NCBI GenBank assembly: GCA_946628545.1
Contig: CAMOWU010000028.1
Span: 1-36,366, forward strand
Direction: 5' to 3'
DNA length: 36,366 bases
Source: an uncultured Bacteroides sp.
GTDB taxonomy: Bacteria > Bacteroidota > Bacteroidia > Bacteroidales > Bacteroidaceae
How positions within the stretch are numbered: position 1 is the first letter of the stretch; each line of letters starts with the position of its first letter. Shown piece by piece: positions 8,160 through 16,388 of the stretch. The notes below the pieces were generated by a model. The model searched no databases, was not told where the DNA came from, and saw only the letters and a program-made list of their open reading frames with translations. A program made the position numbers and the translations under genes.

Positions 8160-9059
8160 ATGTCAACCTATGAAAACTACTTGATAAAACACAAAAAGCC
8201 TATGAAACTGACATTATCATATCAGCACTATATTGAGGCCAAACTTCATGACCCTGAATTGGTGTCGCAGGCCGAACAGGAAGCTTCTTATTGTTCCCGA
8301 CATTTGGGGGCAAGAGATGATTTCATGTTGATCTTGATACGTAAGGACTGTATCGAAACCTATAGGTGTCATTGCACTCATGAGCAGGAAACCATGCGGC
8401 TGGTGATCGACGACATGGACCAATATCCCTTCTCGTTTGATGCTTTGATGGAGCACCTTTGTGACGACAATCGCGAGACAAAAGGTTGGAATGCCATGTT
8501 TCACTACAATGGGCAACGATACGAATACGACACTTACTACGACCAGTATCTGCCTCCTCACACCATCCAGAAAATCACCGATTTCATAAAGATGATTCCC
8601 GGCCATCATGCGCTGACAGCATACATAGAAGGTGAGCACACCGATTTCAATATGCTCATGTATGCCTTGCAGACCCGATTCGCCGCCATCCAGGTCGTTC
8701 CAAAACATAGCGGCACAGTACGGACAGATTACGACCTTGGTGGCAAACTGACAGATGTCGATTTGGGGCTTTCTCTTGGTGGCATACACCTTTCACATTG
8801 GCTCGACAAATGGTCAACACCCATCGCTGTTCCACTCAATGCCTCCACGCTCAATACCGACTTCTGGTTGGGCAAGAAATGGACGGAAATCCTGCCCGAT
8901 CCCAGACAACCTGACGCCAGATTGGCAGGAGTGGATGTGAAATACATTGCGTTTCATGCTCAGACAGATGCTTACCGCAATATCTTCCTCACGGCTAAAA
9001 ACATGGCCGACGGGAAAGAGAAACGTACAAGGCTTTACAGCACTTTTGAAGATCAATAA
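8160..9059 (+). CDS. first gene of the central operon, unknown function
   Basis: A soluble protein of 299 residues that I do not recognise. An alternative start at 8202 (MKLTLSYQHYIEAK) would give 285 residues and looks equally natural. There is no signal peptide, membrane segment or Cys motif. It is rich in aromatic and acidic residues; the segment DLGLSLGGIHLSHWLDKW near 200-217 and FWLGKKWTEILPDPRQPDARLAG near 235-257 look like an ordered core. The next gene starts 27 bp downstream on the same strand, and the series continues to the terminator at 21969. Its place at the head of the operon suggests a sensor or substrate-specific part of the system, but that is a guess. Confidence 0.6.
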   Translation: MSTYENYLIKHKKPMKLTLSYQHYIEAKLHDPELVSQAEQEASYCSRHLGARDDFMLILIRKDCIETYRCHCTHEQETMRLVIDDMDQYPFSFDALMEHLCDDNRETKGWNAMFHYNGQRYEYDTYYDQYLPPHTIQKITDFIKMIPGHHALTAYIEGEHTDFNMLMYALQTRFAAIQVVPKHSGTVRTDYDLGGKLTDVDLGLSLGGIHLSHWLDKWSTPIAVPLNASTLNTDFWLGKKWTEILPDPRQPDARLAGVDVKYIAFHAQTDAYRNIFLTAKNMADGKEKRTRLYSTFEDQ

Positions 9060-9086
9060 TGTTAACCCCATCATTAGAAAAGCAAT

Positions 9087-9503
9087 ATGACAGACCTGTT
9101 AACCATGATGTCCGACATCGGACTGAAAGACATAGAATCGGAGTTCAAGACCCAACTACAGACCATCGAGAACCATGGCAACAGCATGAAGCGCGCGGTC
9201 ATGCTCGCCATCATCGCCGAGGAGAGCCTGCGCCAACTCGACAATATCAATACGGCTCCTTTCATCTCGCAACTGCAGGAAAGGTTGCAACAACTCCACG
9301 ACCAGTACGAGAAGAGGCTACCACAACTGGAGACTCACCGACAGCTCAACATGGATATCCTCAACCAGACCGAATCGGTCACCAGTCAGCTGAAAGAATT
9401 GGATGAGCGCATATCACGACTGCTGATGAAATATGACGAACAATTGAAATCAGTGATAATAAACCGTGACAAACTGCAGGTTGAGAATGTCATCAAATCG
9501 TAA
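9087..9503 (+). CDS. small coiled-coil protein
   Basis: A 138-residue, almost wholly helical protein. Heptad-like stretches run from about 60 to 130 (ISQLQERLQQLHDQYEKRL, then LKELDERISRLLMKYDEQL). No catalytic motif is seen. Its 3' end overlaps the start of the radical SAM gene by 17 bp, so the two are likely translationally coupled. It may be a scaffold or dimerisation partner for the radical SAM protein or for the long coiled-coil protein that follows. Confidence 0.65.
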   Translation: MTDLLTMMSDIGLKDIESEFKTQLQTIENHGNSMKRAVMLAIIAEESLRQLDNINTAPFISQLQERLQQLHDQYEKRLPQLETHRQLNMDILNQTESVTSQLKELDERISRLLMKYDEQLKSVIINRDKLQVENVIKS

Positions 9504-10080
9504 CATACGACTGTTCGACATCTGTCGCGAAGGCACCCATGTGCTGGGCCCAGGTTTGCGCTATGTGGTATGGACACAAGGTTGTCCTCGCCGATGCAAA
9601 GGGTGCATCACCCCCGAGAGCCAACCCCTCGATCAAGGAACCGACTTCAATATCGAGGCCCTCGCTGCTGATATCGTCAACAACGACCGTATCGACGGAC
9701 TGACCGTCAGCGGTGGAGAACCATTTCTTCAGGCGCAGTCGCTGGCCTTGCTCCTCCAACTGCTCCGGCAGATCCGACCCGAACTCACCGTCATGGTCTA
9801 TACGGGCTACACCTTGCAGCAACTCTCCCGCATCCCCTATGCGACAGATGTCTTGCAGTATGTGGATGTGCTGATCGACGGAGAATATATAGAAGAACTG
9901 AACGACGACAAGGGCATACGTGGCTCGTCCAACCAGCGGGTCATCGCCCTCAGTCACCGACTCGACAAATATCTCGCCTCCATGGCAGATGGAATCAGAA
10001 AGATAGAATACGTGGCGCAGGATGCTTCGTCCGTGACGTCTATCGGTGTGCCACACAAAACAAAAACACTAACTCTTTAA
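9487..10080 (+). CDS. radical SAM activase, NrdG-like
   Basis: The 197-residue protein resembles the activating enzyme of anaerobic ribonucleotide reductase. The iron-sulfur motif is CPRRCKGC (Cys33, Cys37, Cys40), the CxxxCxxC pattern of radical SAM enzymes. The SAM-binding SGGEP motif follows near residue 79, then VMVYTGYTL and a DVLIDGEYIEELNDD...RGSSNQR segment, all typical of NrdG. I chose ATG 9487 (MSSNRNIRLFDI) because homologous sequence starts there; an earlier ATG at 9466 is possible. NrdG normally makes a glycyl radical on NrdD, but no NrdD or other glycyl-radical enzyme is in this window. Here the protein is embedded in a signalling operon and probably modifies a different partner. 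Confidence 0.85.
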   Translation: MSSNRNIRLFDICREGTHVLGPGLRYVVWTQGCPRRCKGCITPESQPLDQGTDFNIEALAADIVNNDRIDGLTVSGGEPFLQAQSLALLLQLLRQIRPELTVMVYTGYTLQQLSRIPYATDVLQYVDVLIDGEYIEELNDDKGIRGSSNQRVIALSHRLDKYLASMADGIRKIEYVAQDASSVTSIGVPHKTKTLTL

Positions 10081-10092
10081 ATCTACAACACT

Positions 10093-11601
10093 ATGAGCAG
10101 AGATGTAAAATCAACCACACTCGATGGTATCAACGACGGACTGGAAAGAGGCATCAGCCGTCTGAAAGGACAACTGATTCAGGAAATCAGATCATCAGAA
10201 CAACGTGCACTCCATCTGGCAGACCAAAACGCCAGAAGTGTCGTCAACAATGCCAAGCGCGAGATGTATCGCAACATGCAGATACTCCAGAGCAATCTCG
10301 ACCATCGCATTGAAGAGACACAACGCAGTCTTGGAGCGCGTATCGACGACAACGCACGCAAAATGAGAGCGAGCCTCAATGAAATCGACAAGCGCCATTC
10401 GAAGGCTTTGCGCGAACTGCGCGATGAGATCTACGACGCACTCGAGGAACAAAGCGAGGTGATGGAGGAGATGCAGGACCAGATCGGAACCTTGGCCGAT
10501 GGTCTCAATTTGCTCAATATGAACCTCAACCAGCTGCAGCAGGATGTCAACCAGCGATTCCAGAACCAGCAACAGCAAATCAACAACATCAACGCCAGCG
10601 TGAAGAATCTCTACAACATGCGCCAGCAGGACGAGAACAACAAACTGCTGGCAGTAGGAGAAGCCCTCGCGCTGCTGGAGACCATCCGACAGCGCACCCC
10701 CGTGGCACGCTTCGCACCGCAGAGCATGCAAGACAAGGTCGCACTCCTGGAACAGAGACTACGCGGCATCAAGAACAACCCCAACGCCTGTACCATCACC
10801 GACGCCAACAACCTCGTGGACGATGCGCTGGTCATGGAGGCAGAGGCTGTGCGCGAGCACCTGAAATGGCAGGCCAAACACAAACTGGCCAAAACCTTGG
10901 TCGATACGCTCCTTCGCATCATGCAAGACAGCATGCAACTGCATGTCAACAGCATCTACGACGAGACCCAGAAGGAGGAGATTCAGACCGACTACTGGAC
11001 CCACGGCAAGTTCAGCGAACTGGAGAAGAAGGTCAAGGAAGTGCAGCAGCGCATCGACAGCGGACAACCCAGCATGGCAGAACTCGACCAACTCATCAGC
11101 CAAGTCAACAAGATGAAATATGAGGCCGAGAACCTGCGCGAGGAAGCCGTCAACCTCGGTGTGCTCAGCGAGTGCCGTGTGGCAGTGTCGAACGATATTC
11201 TCGGAGCCATGCTCGACCAAGGCTGGGAACTGAAGGACGACCCAGGATTCCTTGGAGGTGAGGAGGAAGACGACTGCCGCGAAGGCACCTACGCCATCCT
11301 TGAGCGCGCTACCACAGGCGAGCAACTCTCGATTCTCATCATGCCAGAGGATCAGAACGGGAAGATGGTCAACAAAATCATCTTCCACCGCAACGACGAC
11401 AAGGTGGAGGCCCAGGGCGCTTTCCAGACCCGTATGGAGCAGATCAAGCGCGAGATAGAGAAGAGCGGTCATCGTCTGGGCAGTGTCAAGGCACCAGCCT
11501 GCGGAGGCGACGGCAAGATCCCACAACTCAAGGACGGCCAGAAACTGCGTCGCAAAGGAGCAGCCAAGGATGTGGACAAAGCCGTCAACAGAAGGGGATA
11601 G
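10093..11601 (+). CDS. long coiled-coil protein of the central operon
   Basis: A protein of 502 residues. About residues 20-180 form a long, Gln/Asn/Glu-rich coiled coil, with a second helical part at about 250-360. A compact region at about 365-455 (LGVLSECRVAVSNDILGAML, YAILERATTGEQLSILIM, MVNKIIFHRN) looks folded and may be a small alpha/beta domain. The C-terminus is basic (GQKLRRKGAAKDVDK). No enzyme motif is seen. It starts 12 bp after the radical SAM gene. It could be a structural filament, a scaffold, or a substrate for the AAA+ protease encoded next. Confidence 0.65.
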   Translation: MSRDVKSTTLDGINDGLERGISRLKGQLIQEIRSSEQRALHLADQNARSVVNNAKREMYRNMQILQSNLDHRIEETQRSLGARIDDNARKMRASLNEIDKRHSKALRELRDEIYDALEEQSEVMEEMQDQIGTLADGLNLLNMNLNQLQQDVNQRFQNQQQQINNINASVKNLYNMRQQDENNKLLAVGEALALLETIRQRTPVARFAPQSMQDKVALLEQRLRGIKNNPNACTITDANNLVDDALVMEAEAVREHLKWQAKHKLAKTLVDTLLRIMQDSMQLHVNSIYDETQKEEIQTDYWTHGKFSELEKKVKEVQQRIDSGQPSMAELDQLISQVNKMKYEAENLREEAVNLGVLSECRVAVSNDILGAMLDQGWELKDDPGFLGGEEEDDCREGTYAILERATTGEQLSILIMPEDQNGKMVNKIIFHRNDDKVEAQGAFQTRMEQIKREIEKSGHRLGSVKAPACGGDGKIPQLKDGQKLRRKGAAKDVDKAVNRRG

Positions 11602-11621
11602 ATACATTCATCAGCGCAGAG

Positions 11622-11663
11622 TTTTCGTTATCACGTTATCTCGAAATAACGTGATAACGAAAA
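11622..11663. repeat. perfect 18-bp-arm hairpin inside the operon
   Basis: The arms 11622-11639 and 11646-11663 are perfectly complementary (TTTTCGTTATCACGTTAT and its reverse complement) with loop CTCGAA. It lies 20 bp after a stop codon and no T-tract follows, so it is not a standard terminator. It may stabilise the upstream mRNA, reduce read-through, or bind a dimeric regulator. Confidence 0.8.
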
Positions 11664-11664
11664 A

Positions 11665-11748
11665 ACGTCAAAAACGTTAAAAACGTCAATAACGTCAAAA
11701 ACGACAATAACGTTAAAAACGATACTAACGACAATAACGTCAATCACG
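11665..11748 (+). repeat. 9-bp tandem repeat between operon genes
   Basis: ACG recurs at exact 9-bp steps at 11665, 11674, 11683, 11692, 11701, 11710, 11719, 11728, 11737 and 11746. Typical units are ACGTCAAAA, ACGTTAAAA and ACGACAATA. The array ends 18 bp before the AAA+ protease start codon. Confidence 0.85.
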
Positions 11749-11766
11749 AAAATAAACACAAAAGCC

Positions 11767-14700
11767 ATGATTACCCAGCGAATAGATGCACTCGACATCA
11801 ACAACCGAGGACTCTTCACCGCCATCTACGGCGTGAACAGGACTGACGAGGTCTATTTGACGGCCGACCTGCGCGTCAACAACCTCTACGAGGCACTCTA
11901 CCTGTATCTCAGGCAGGAGGGTTATATCACCGTGTTCTACGATGACAAGGCCTTCTCCTATGAGGAGCAGCAACTCATCGACTTCTTCGGTTTCAACGCA
12001 CCTGCTCCCAATGCGCCTGCCACGCCCCGTCGCCGTGACTTCTTCGCAGGCAAGGGACCTATGGCCAAGACGCGTGCCACTCGCCAGGACAATCACGCAA
12101 CCAATTCTCAGCAAGGTGCAGGGCAGCAGATGGCTAATGGCGACGCCACGCGCCATCCCTCCATCCGCGTGCTGAGCAACAGTCTCCGACGTGTCTATAC
12201 TGTGACGCAAAGTGTGGGTTTCATCAGTTCTATCAACGGCATGGTGGAGCGCGATGCCCAGAGGAAAGTGGCAGTGGTCTTCGTCAATCCCAACACCTTG
12301 CAGTATGATGAGGACGAGCAGAAAATGTACGAGAACCAACTGCGCGACTTGCAGGTTGATTTCGTCAAGCACCATATCGGATTGAGGATTATCGCCCTCT
12401 ACGACTTCAAGTCCAGTGAGTCCTTCGCTGAAGAACTGAAGAACGGCAGCGACAAATTCCTCTTCCGTCCGCCTTTCAAGGACCTGATGCTTGAGGACCT
12501 GACCCCCACCACCGACAAGGATGGCAACACCCAACCGCAGAAGATGAATACCGTCTTCTTCCTGCGCGACCCCGAACGCGACGAGATTGGCAATATGCTC
12601 AACCGCCGTCGTCTGCTTGAGGGGTTGCCCCATATCTTCGGCTCAGTGCCTTGGAGCCATATCCTGCTTCGTCTCTGGCAAGGCGTCGCCACCGACAAGA
12701 AGATGAAGGACGCCACCACCCTCCGAATGATGAGGGATTTCATGCAGCTACCCATAGAAAGTCTGGATCAAATCATAGAAAACATGGATACCATCAAAGC
12801 CATCGACAAACTGAATGCCTTGGAAGGCATTGACGACATCAAGGAACAATTCGACAGGTACCGCAAGGCGCTTAAAGCGCACCGTGCCGGTGCAGGTGGC
12901 GGGCGTTTCCGTCCCCACATGGCACTCATGGGAAGCCCTGGTACGGGAAAAAGCACTGTGGCGCGCCTCTTTGGCGACATCCTTCGCGAGGACGGACTCC
13001 TGCCCAAAGGACACTTCGTCAAGGTGGATGTGAGCGAACTCATTGGTGAGTATGTAGGCAGCACACGTCCCAAGACCCGTGCTGTCTGCGAGCGCGCCCG
13101 TGGAGGCGTGCTCTTCATCGACGAGGCCTACGGACTGATGTCGGGCGACAACTCCCACGGCGACATCAACTACGGTGCTGAGGCCATTGAGGTGCTCATC
13201 CAGTTCATGGAAGACAACGACGACTCGCTCGTCATCTTCGCTGGCTACACCGATGAGATCATGCACCTCATCGATGAGGGCAACAAGGGATTCAGACGCC
13301 GTTTCAACCCACTCGGCATGTTCTATTTCCAAGACTACAAACCCGATGTGCTCTTCAACATCTCCATGAAGATGATACCCGAACCCACCACTGAGGCTTT
13401 CCGCACGGCACTGAAGAACATCATCAAGTTCAAGTACGCCTACCGCACAAAGAAGTTCGGTAATGTGGGCGATATGGAGAACCTCGTCAACAACATCGTG
13501 GGCACCTACCGCAACAGTGGTGACACAGGGCCTATCGACGTGCGTCATTTGCCCGAGAAACTGCGCATGCTCGTCGATCCCAGCATGCTCGACGACAAGA
13601 ACATCTTCGGTGAACTGGACGCGCTGGTGGGGCAGGAAGGAGTGAAAGCCACGATGAAAGGCCTCTTCAACAAGTGCCGTGCCGAAAGGAGCAAACTGAG
13701 CCTCTTCGAGCATTTCGAACCAGAGATGCCACGGCTCAACTTCGTCTTCAGTGGTAATCCTGGTACAGGAAAGACCACTATCGCGCGCATCATGGGCGAG
13801 GTGCTGCAGAAACTTGGCGTACTGCAGAGCGACGATGCCAATGTGATGACAGAAATCCGAGGAAGCGACTTGCTGACTTCCACTCCTGAACAAGTGAAAA
13901 AACTCTTCGAGGACAATATCGGCAAGGTGCTCTTCATCGACGAGGCATATATGCTCACTCAGAATCCAAGAGTCTTGGCCGATATCGTCGGCAACATCAC
14001 AGACAAGGATTATGAGAACAAACTGTGCATCATCATGGCAGGCTACACCCATGACATGCGGCAGATGATCGACATCAATGCAGGTATGGACAGGCGACTG
14101 CAGGTCGTGGAGTTCACCGACTATTCCAACGAGGAATTGTGGGAGATACTTGCCCGCATGGCCGACAACCCCAAGACGCAAGTCCGTATGGACCGCAACA
14201 CCTGCCGCGAACCAGCCATCCGCTATTTCGCATCTTTGGTGCGCGACCGCAAGTTCGGCAATGCAGGAGTCGCAGGCAATCTGATGGGGGTTCTGAAAAG
14301 TCGCCGCGATGAGCGCTACAATGCTGCCACAATCCAACAGCAGGCAGATGTGGATTTCGCCATGCGCATCCTGCCAGAGGATTTCCCACAGGTGGATGGA
14401 GACAATGGTGGCAGTGGCCGTGAAAACGGTGCTGGACGGGGTGAAGACACCTACAGCCATCCCGCTTATTATAGCGGACAAATCGACTGCTCAGGTGAGA
14501 GCGAGTCGGAACTGGTGACCAGTGGCAACGACCTCTATGCCTCGGTGGGACTGATCGAATCGGCGGGTGGTTCCGGCACGGCTTTCATCATCTCGATTCG
14601 CAACCGCTATGTGCTGACCGCCAGCCATGTCGTCGAGGGGGAGAGCACCTTCACTTTCACGCTCAATTTGCAGAGCACAAAACTCGCCACCAGGGCACAT

Positions 14701-15123
14701 TTGCTCTGGAACAACCCGCAGCACGACTTCGCCATTCTGCAAGTCGATAGCCTCCCCAACGGAGCGAAGTGCTTTGCCTTCGACCTCGACACGCCGCGCG
14801 ACCCTGCCACCAGCATACAGATTGCCGGTTTCCCCATGGGCACTCAGGTGTCGGACAGCATGCTGCTCACCCAGGGCATCATCTCCAACACGGAGAATCA
14901 GTGCACCATTACCAACACACATGGAGTGAAACGAACTTTCGATATCATCCGCACCCAGGCGGGAGCCACCCACGGCTCATCGGGAGGCCCCGTCATGCTC
15001 TCCTCCAACTGGAGGGTGATCGGCATCCTGCATGGTGGTATGAACGAGGAAGGGTTCGCCATGAACATCGTCAGCGATATCCGACAGCTCTTCCACGACA
15101 ACACACTCAACATCAAGACATGA
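11767..15123 (+). CDS. double AAA+ ATPase fused to a trypsin-like protease
   Basis: A large protein of 1118 residues. Residues 1-340 have no clear assignment. Two AAA+ modules of the CbxX/CfxQ (SpoVK-like) kind follow. Module 1 has Walker A GSPGTGKS (389-396) and Walker B VLFIDEAYG (Asp452, Glu453). Module 2 has Walker A GNPGTGKT (663-670) and Walker B VLFIDEAYM (Asp725, Glu726). Both have the AGYT sensor segment and arginine-rich RRRF / DRRL parts. After a Gly-rich linker (about 880-905) comes a chymotrypsin-fold serine protease with complete triad: His954 (TASHVVEG), Asp987 (HDFAILQV) and Ser1072 (GSSGGPV). There is no signal peptide, so it should act in the cytoplasm. One chain thus joins an unfolding-type motor to a peptidase. 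It is the likely output or processing engine of the operon. Confidence 0.9.
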   Translation: MITQRIDALDINNRGLFTAIYGVNRTDEVYLTADLRVNNLYEALYLYLRQEGYITVFYDDKAFSYEEQQLIDFFGFNAPAPNAPATPRRRDFFAGKGPMAKTRATRQDNHATNSQQGAGQQMANGDATRHPSIRVLSNSLRRVYTVTQSVGFISSINGMVERDAQRKVAVVFVNPNTLQYDEDEQKMYENQLRDLQVDFVKHHIGLRIIALYDFKSSESFAEELKNGSDKFLFRPPFKDLMLEDLTPTTDKDGNTQPQKMNTVFFLRDPERDEIGNMLNRRRLLEGLPHIFGSVPWSHILLRLWQGVATDKKMKDATTLRMMRDFMQLPIESLDQIIENMDTIKAIDKLNALEGIDDIKEQFDRYRKALKAHRAGAGGGRFRPHMALMGSPGTGKSTVARLFGDILREDGLLPKGHFVKVDVSELIGEYVGSTRPKTRAVCERARGGVLFIDEAYGLMSGDNSHGDINYGAEAIEVLIQFMEDNDDSLVIFAGYTDEIMHLIDEGNKGFRRRFNPLGMFYFQDYKPDVLFNISMKMIPEPTTEAFRTALKNIIKFKYAYRTKKFGNVGDMENLVNNIVGTYRNSGDTGPIDVRHLPEKLRMLVDPSMLDDKNIFGELDALVGQEGVKATMKGLFNKCRAERSKLSLFEHFEPEMPRLNFVFSGNPGTGKTTIARIMGEVLQKLGVLQSDDANVMTEIRGSDLLTSTPEQVKKLFEDNIGKVLFIDEAYMLTQNPRVLADIVGNITDKDYENKLCIIMAGYTHDMRQMIDINAGMDRRLQVVEFTDYSNEELWEILARMADNPKTQVRMDRNTCREPAIRYFASLVRDRKFGNAGVAGNLMGVLKSRRDERYNAATIQQQADVDFAMRILPEDFPQVDGDNGGSGRENGAGRGEDTYSHPAYYSGQIDCSGESESELVTSGNDLYASVGLIESAGGSGTAFIISIRNRYVLTASHVVEGESTFTFTLNLQSTKLATRAHLLWNNPQHDFAILQVDSLPNGAKCFAFDLDTPRDPATSIQIAGFPMGTQVSDSMLLTQGIISNTENQCTITNTHGVKRTFDIIRTQAGATHGSSGGPVMLSSNWRVIGILHGGMNEEGFAMNIVSDIRQLFHDNTLNIKT

Positions 15124-15171
15124 CTGTATCTACAAAAATCTGCAATCAGTGAAATTTGTTGTGGAAAAGGG

Positions 15172-15201
15172 TTGATGTATCACTTTTTATGCTTAACTTT
15201 G
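15172..15201 (+). promoter_or_regulatory. internal promoter before the PIN nuclease gene
   Basis: TTG (15172-15174), 19-bp spacer, TAACTTTG (15194-15201). This is a good Bacteroidetes promoter inside the 104-bp gap after the protease gene. It would give the last seven genes of the operon their own transcript and fixes the PIN start at 15228, since earlier start codons lie upstream of the predicted transcription start. Confidence 0.65.
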
Positions 15202-15227
15202 TCGTGATAACCAAAAACTCTGAAACT

Positions 15228-16376
15228 ATGGAAGATATTCTGGACAGAAAGGTGCAGATAGGCACGGAAGGAGTGGCTTTGCGGGAAATGCTCGAAGTCA
15301 AACAGACGGTGTTGATCCCACTCGATGAGACATCCTTGGCTGCCAATGTGGTGGAGGGAGACCATCGCACATGGAAGGACTTTTTAGGCGACAACCTGAG
15401 CCCTGACTTCTTCCTGGGCGACATTCCCACCAAGAGAATAAGTCTGAAAGTGACGGCTATGAGCGACAATAGAGTGCTCGTCTATGCACCGCAGTGCATA
15501 TCCATGATCCTGAAAGCTGGAGAAAAGCCCAACAACATGAGCAAAGCCGGAAAGAAGGCCAAACAGAAAGCGCTCAACACCCCTCCAGCTGAGCAACAAA
15601 CAAAACCCAAATTCCAGTTCTTCCGCGGAAAGAAGATCAATCTCTTTGAGAAAGAGGAGTTGGAAGGGAAAAACGATTGGGAACTTATCCGCCAGAGGAA
15701 CTATCTGATGAGCCAGCTCGATTTCAATGTCATAGCCACCGACACCAACATCTGGATTGCCGACGAAGAACGAAACGGAAAAAAACAGATGAAATACAAA
15801 CAGATGCTCCTGTTTCTCGGTCAAACGCAACGTGAGAAAGCCATACGGCCCGACGATGAATACACTTTCAACGATTATCGCTTTGAGATGCACAATGCTG
15901 TCTATTCCGAAATCAACAGCTTCAGCAAGAAAATGGAGGATGACCGCCAACCCATGGCATGGAGTGCCAAATGCTTAATCTCTGAAATGACCAAGAGGGA
16001 AGAACGACAACTCAAAGCCAGACTCGAACTGGTCGTCGATGAAGCCGAAGATGACGTGAATAAGGAGTTTGCCGACAAATGGATCCGTACCTATAGTAAG
16101 AACATCATGGTGGAAGAACGCTTGAGCCTGTTGATCATCACCAACGACAGAGACCTGCAAATCAGGGTCAACAACGACTGCAACCGCGACTGGACCGACT
16201 ACAACAAGAAGCCGGAACACAAGGATACCAGGATTGGCCATGACCTGCTCCCGGTCACAGAACGAGGCGACGTGATCATGAACATCACAGACCAAATCCA
16301 GATGATCGACAGCATCTTGCAAGAAAGAACCAACAGGAAAGACAATAGAAAGTACCCAGAAAAACGAACCAATTAA
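15228..16376 (+). CDS. PIN-domain ribonuclease
   Basis: The product is 382 residues from the ATG at 15228 (MEDILDRKVQ). Residues 1-165 include a region with many basic residues and no clear family. A PIN-like nuclease domain covers about 166-335, with its acidic metal ligands in order: Asp172 in IATDTNIWI, Glu228 in VYSEINSF, and Asp307/Asp309 in LLIITNDRDLQIR. PIN domains cut single-stranded RNA using Mg or Mn, and many are toxins or conflict effectors. The domain has a long insert between the first Asp and the Glu. Unlike VapC it is not beside a small antitoxin; it sits in an operon with regulators and has its own promoter. A cytoplasmic RNase role is likely; target unknown. Confidence 0.75.
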   Translation: MEDILDRKVQIGTEGVALREMLEVKQTVLIPLDETSLAANVVEGDHRTWKDFLGDNLSPDFFLGDIPTKRISLKVTAMSDNRVLVYAPQCISMILKAGEKPNNMSKAGKKAKQKALNTPPAEQQTKPKFQFFRGKKINLFEKEELEGKNDWELIRQRNYLMSQLDFNVIATDTNIWIADEERNGKKQMKYKQMLLFLGQTQREKAIRPDDEYTFNDYRFEMHNAVYSEINSFSKKMEDDRQPMAWSAKCLISEMTKREERQLKARLELVVDEAEDDVNKEFADKWIRTYSKNIMVEERLSLLIITNDRDLQIRVNNDCNRDWTDYNKKPEHKDTRIGHDLLPVTERGDVIMNITDQIQMIDSILQERTNRKDNRKYPEKRTN

Positions 16377-16388
16377 ACACGAAGAGAT

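Noticed and set aside
9487-10080. Genuine anaerobic ribonucleotide reductase activase nrdG
   Set aside because: No nrdD is adjacent and the gene is embedded in a signalling operon, so I give no gene symbol.
11622-11663. Hairpin as a rho-independent terminator
   Set aside because: No T-tract follows the stem on either strand in the needed position; it is better called a structural element.
12748-14481. Long minus-strand open frame (577 codons) opposite the AAA+ protease gene
   Set aside because: The plus-strand frame has intact Walker motifs and a protease triad. The opposite frame shows no motif and is an effect of codon bias.
15156-15227. Earlier in-frame start for the PIN nuclease
   Set aside because: These codons lie across a good promoter, ahead of the predicted transcription start.
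15228-16376. VapBC toxin-antitoxin pair
   Set aside because: The PIN protein is nearly three times VapC length and no small antitoxin gene lies beside it.
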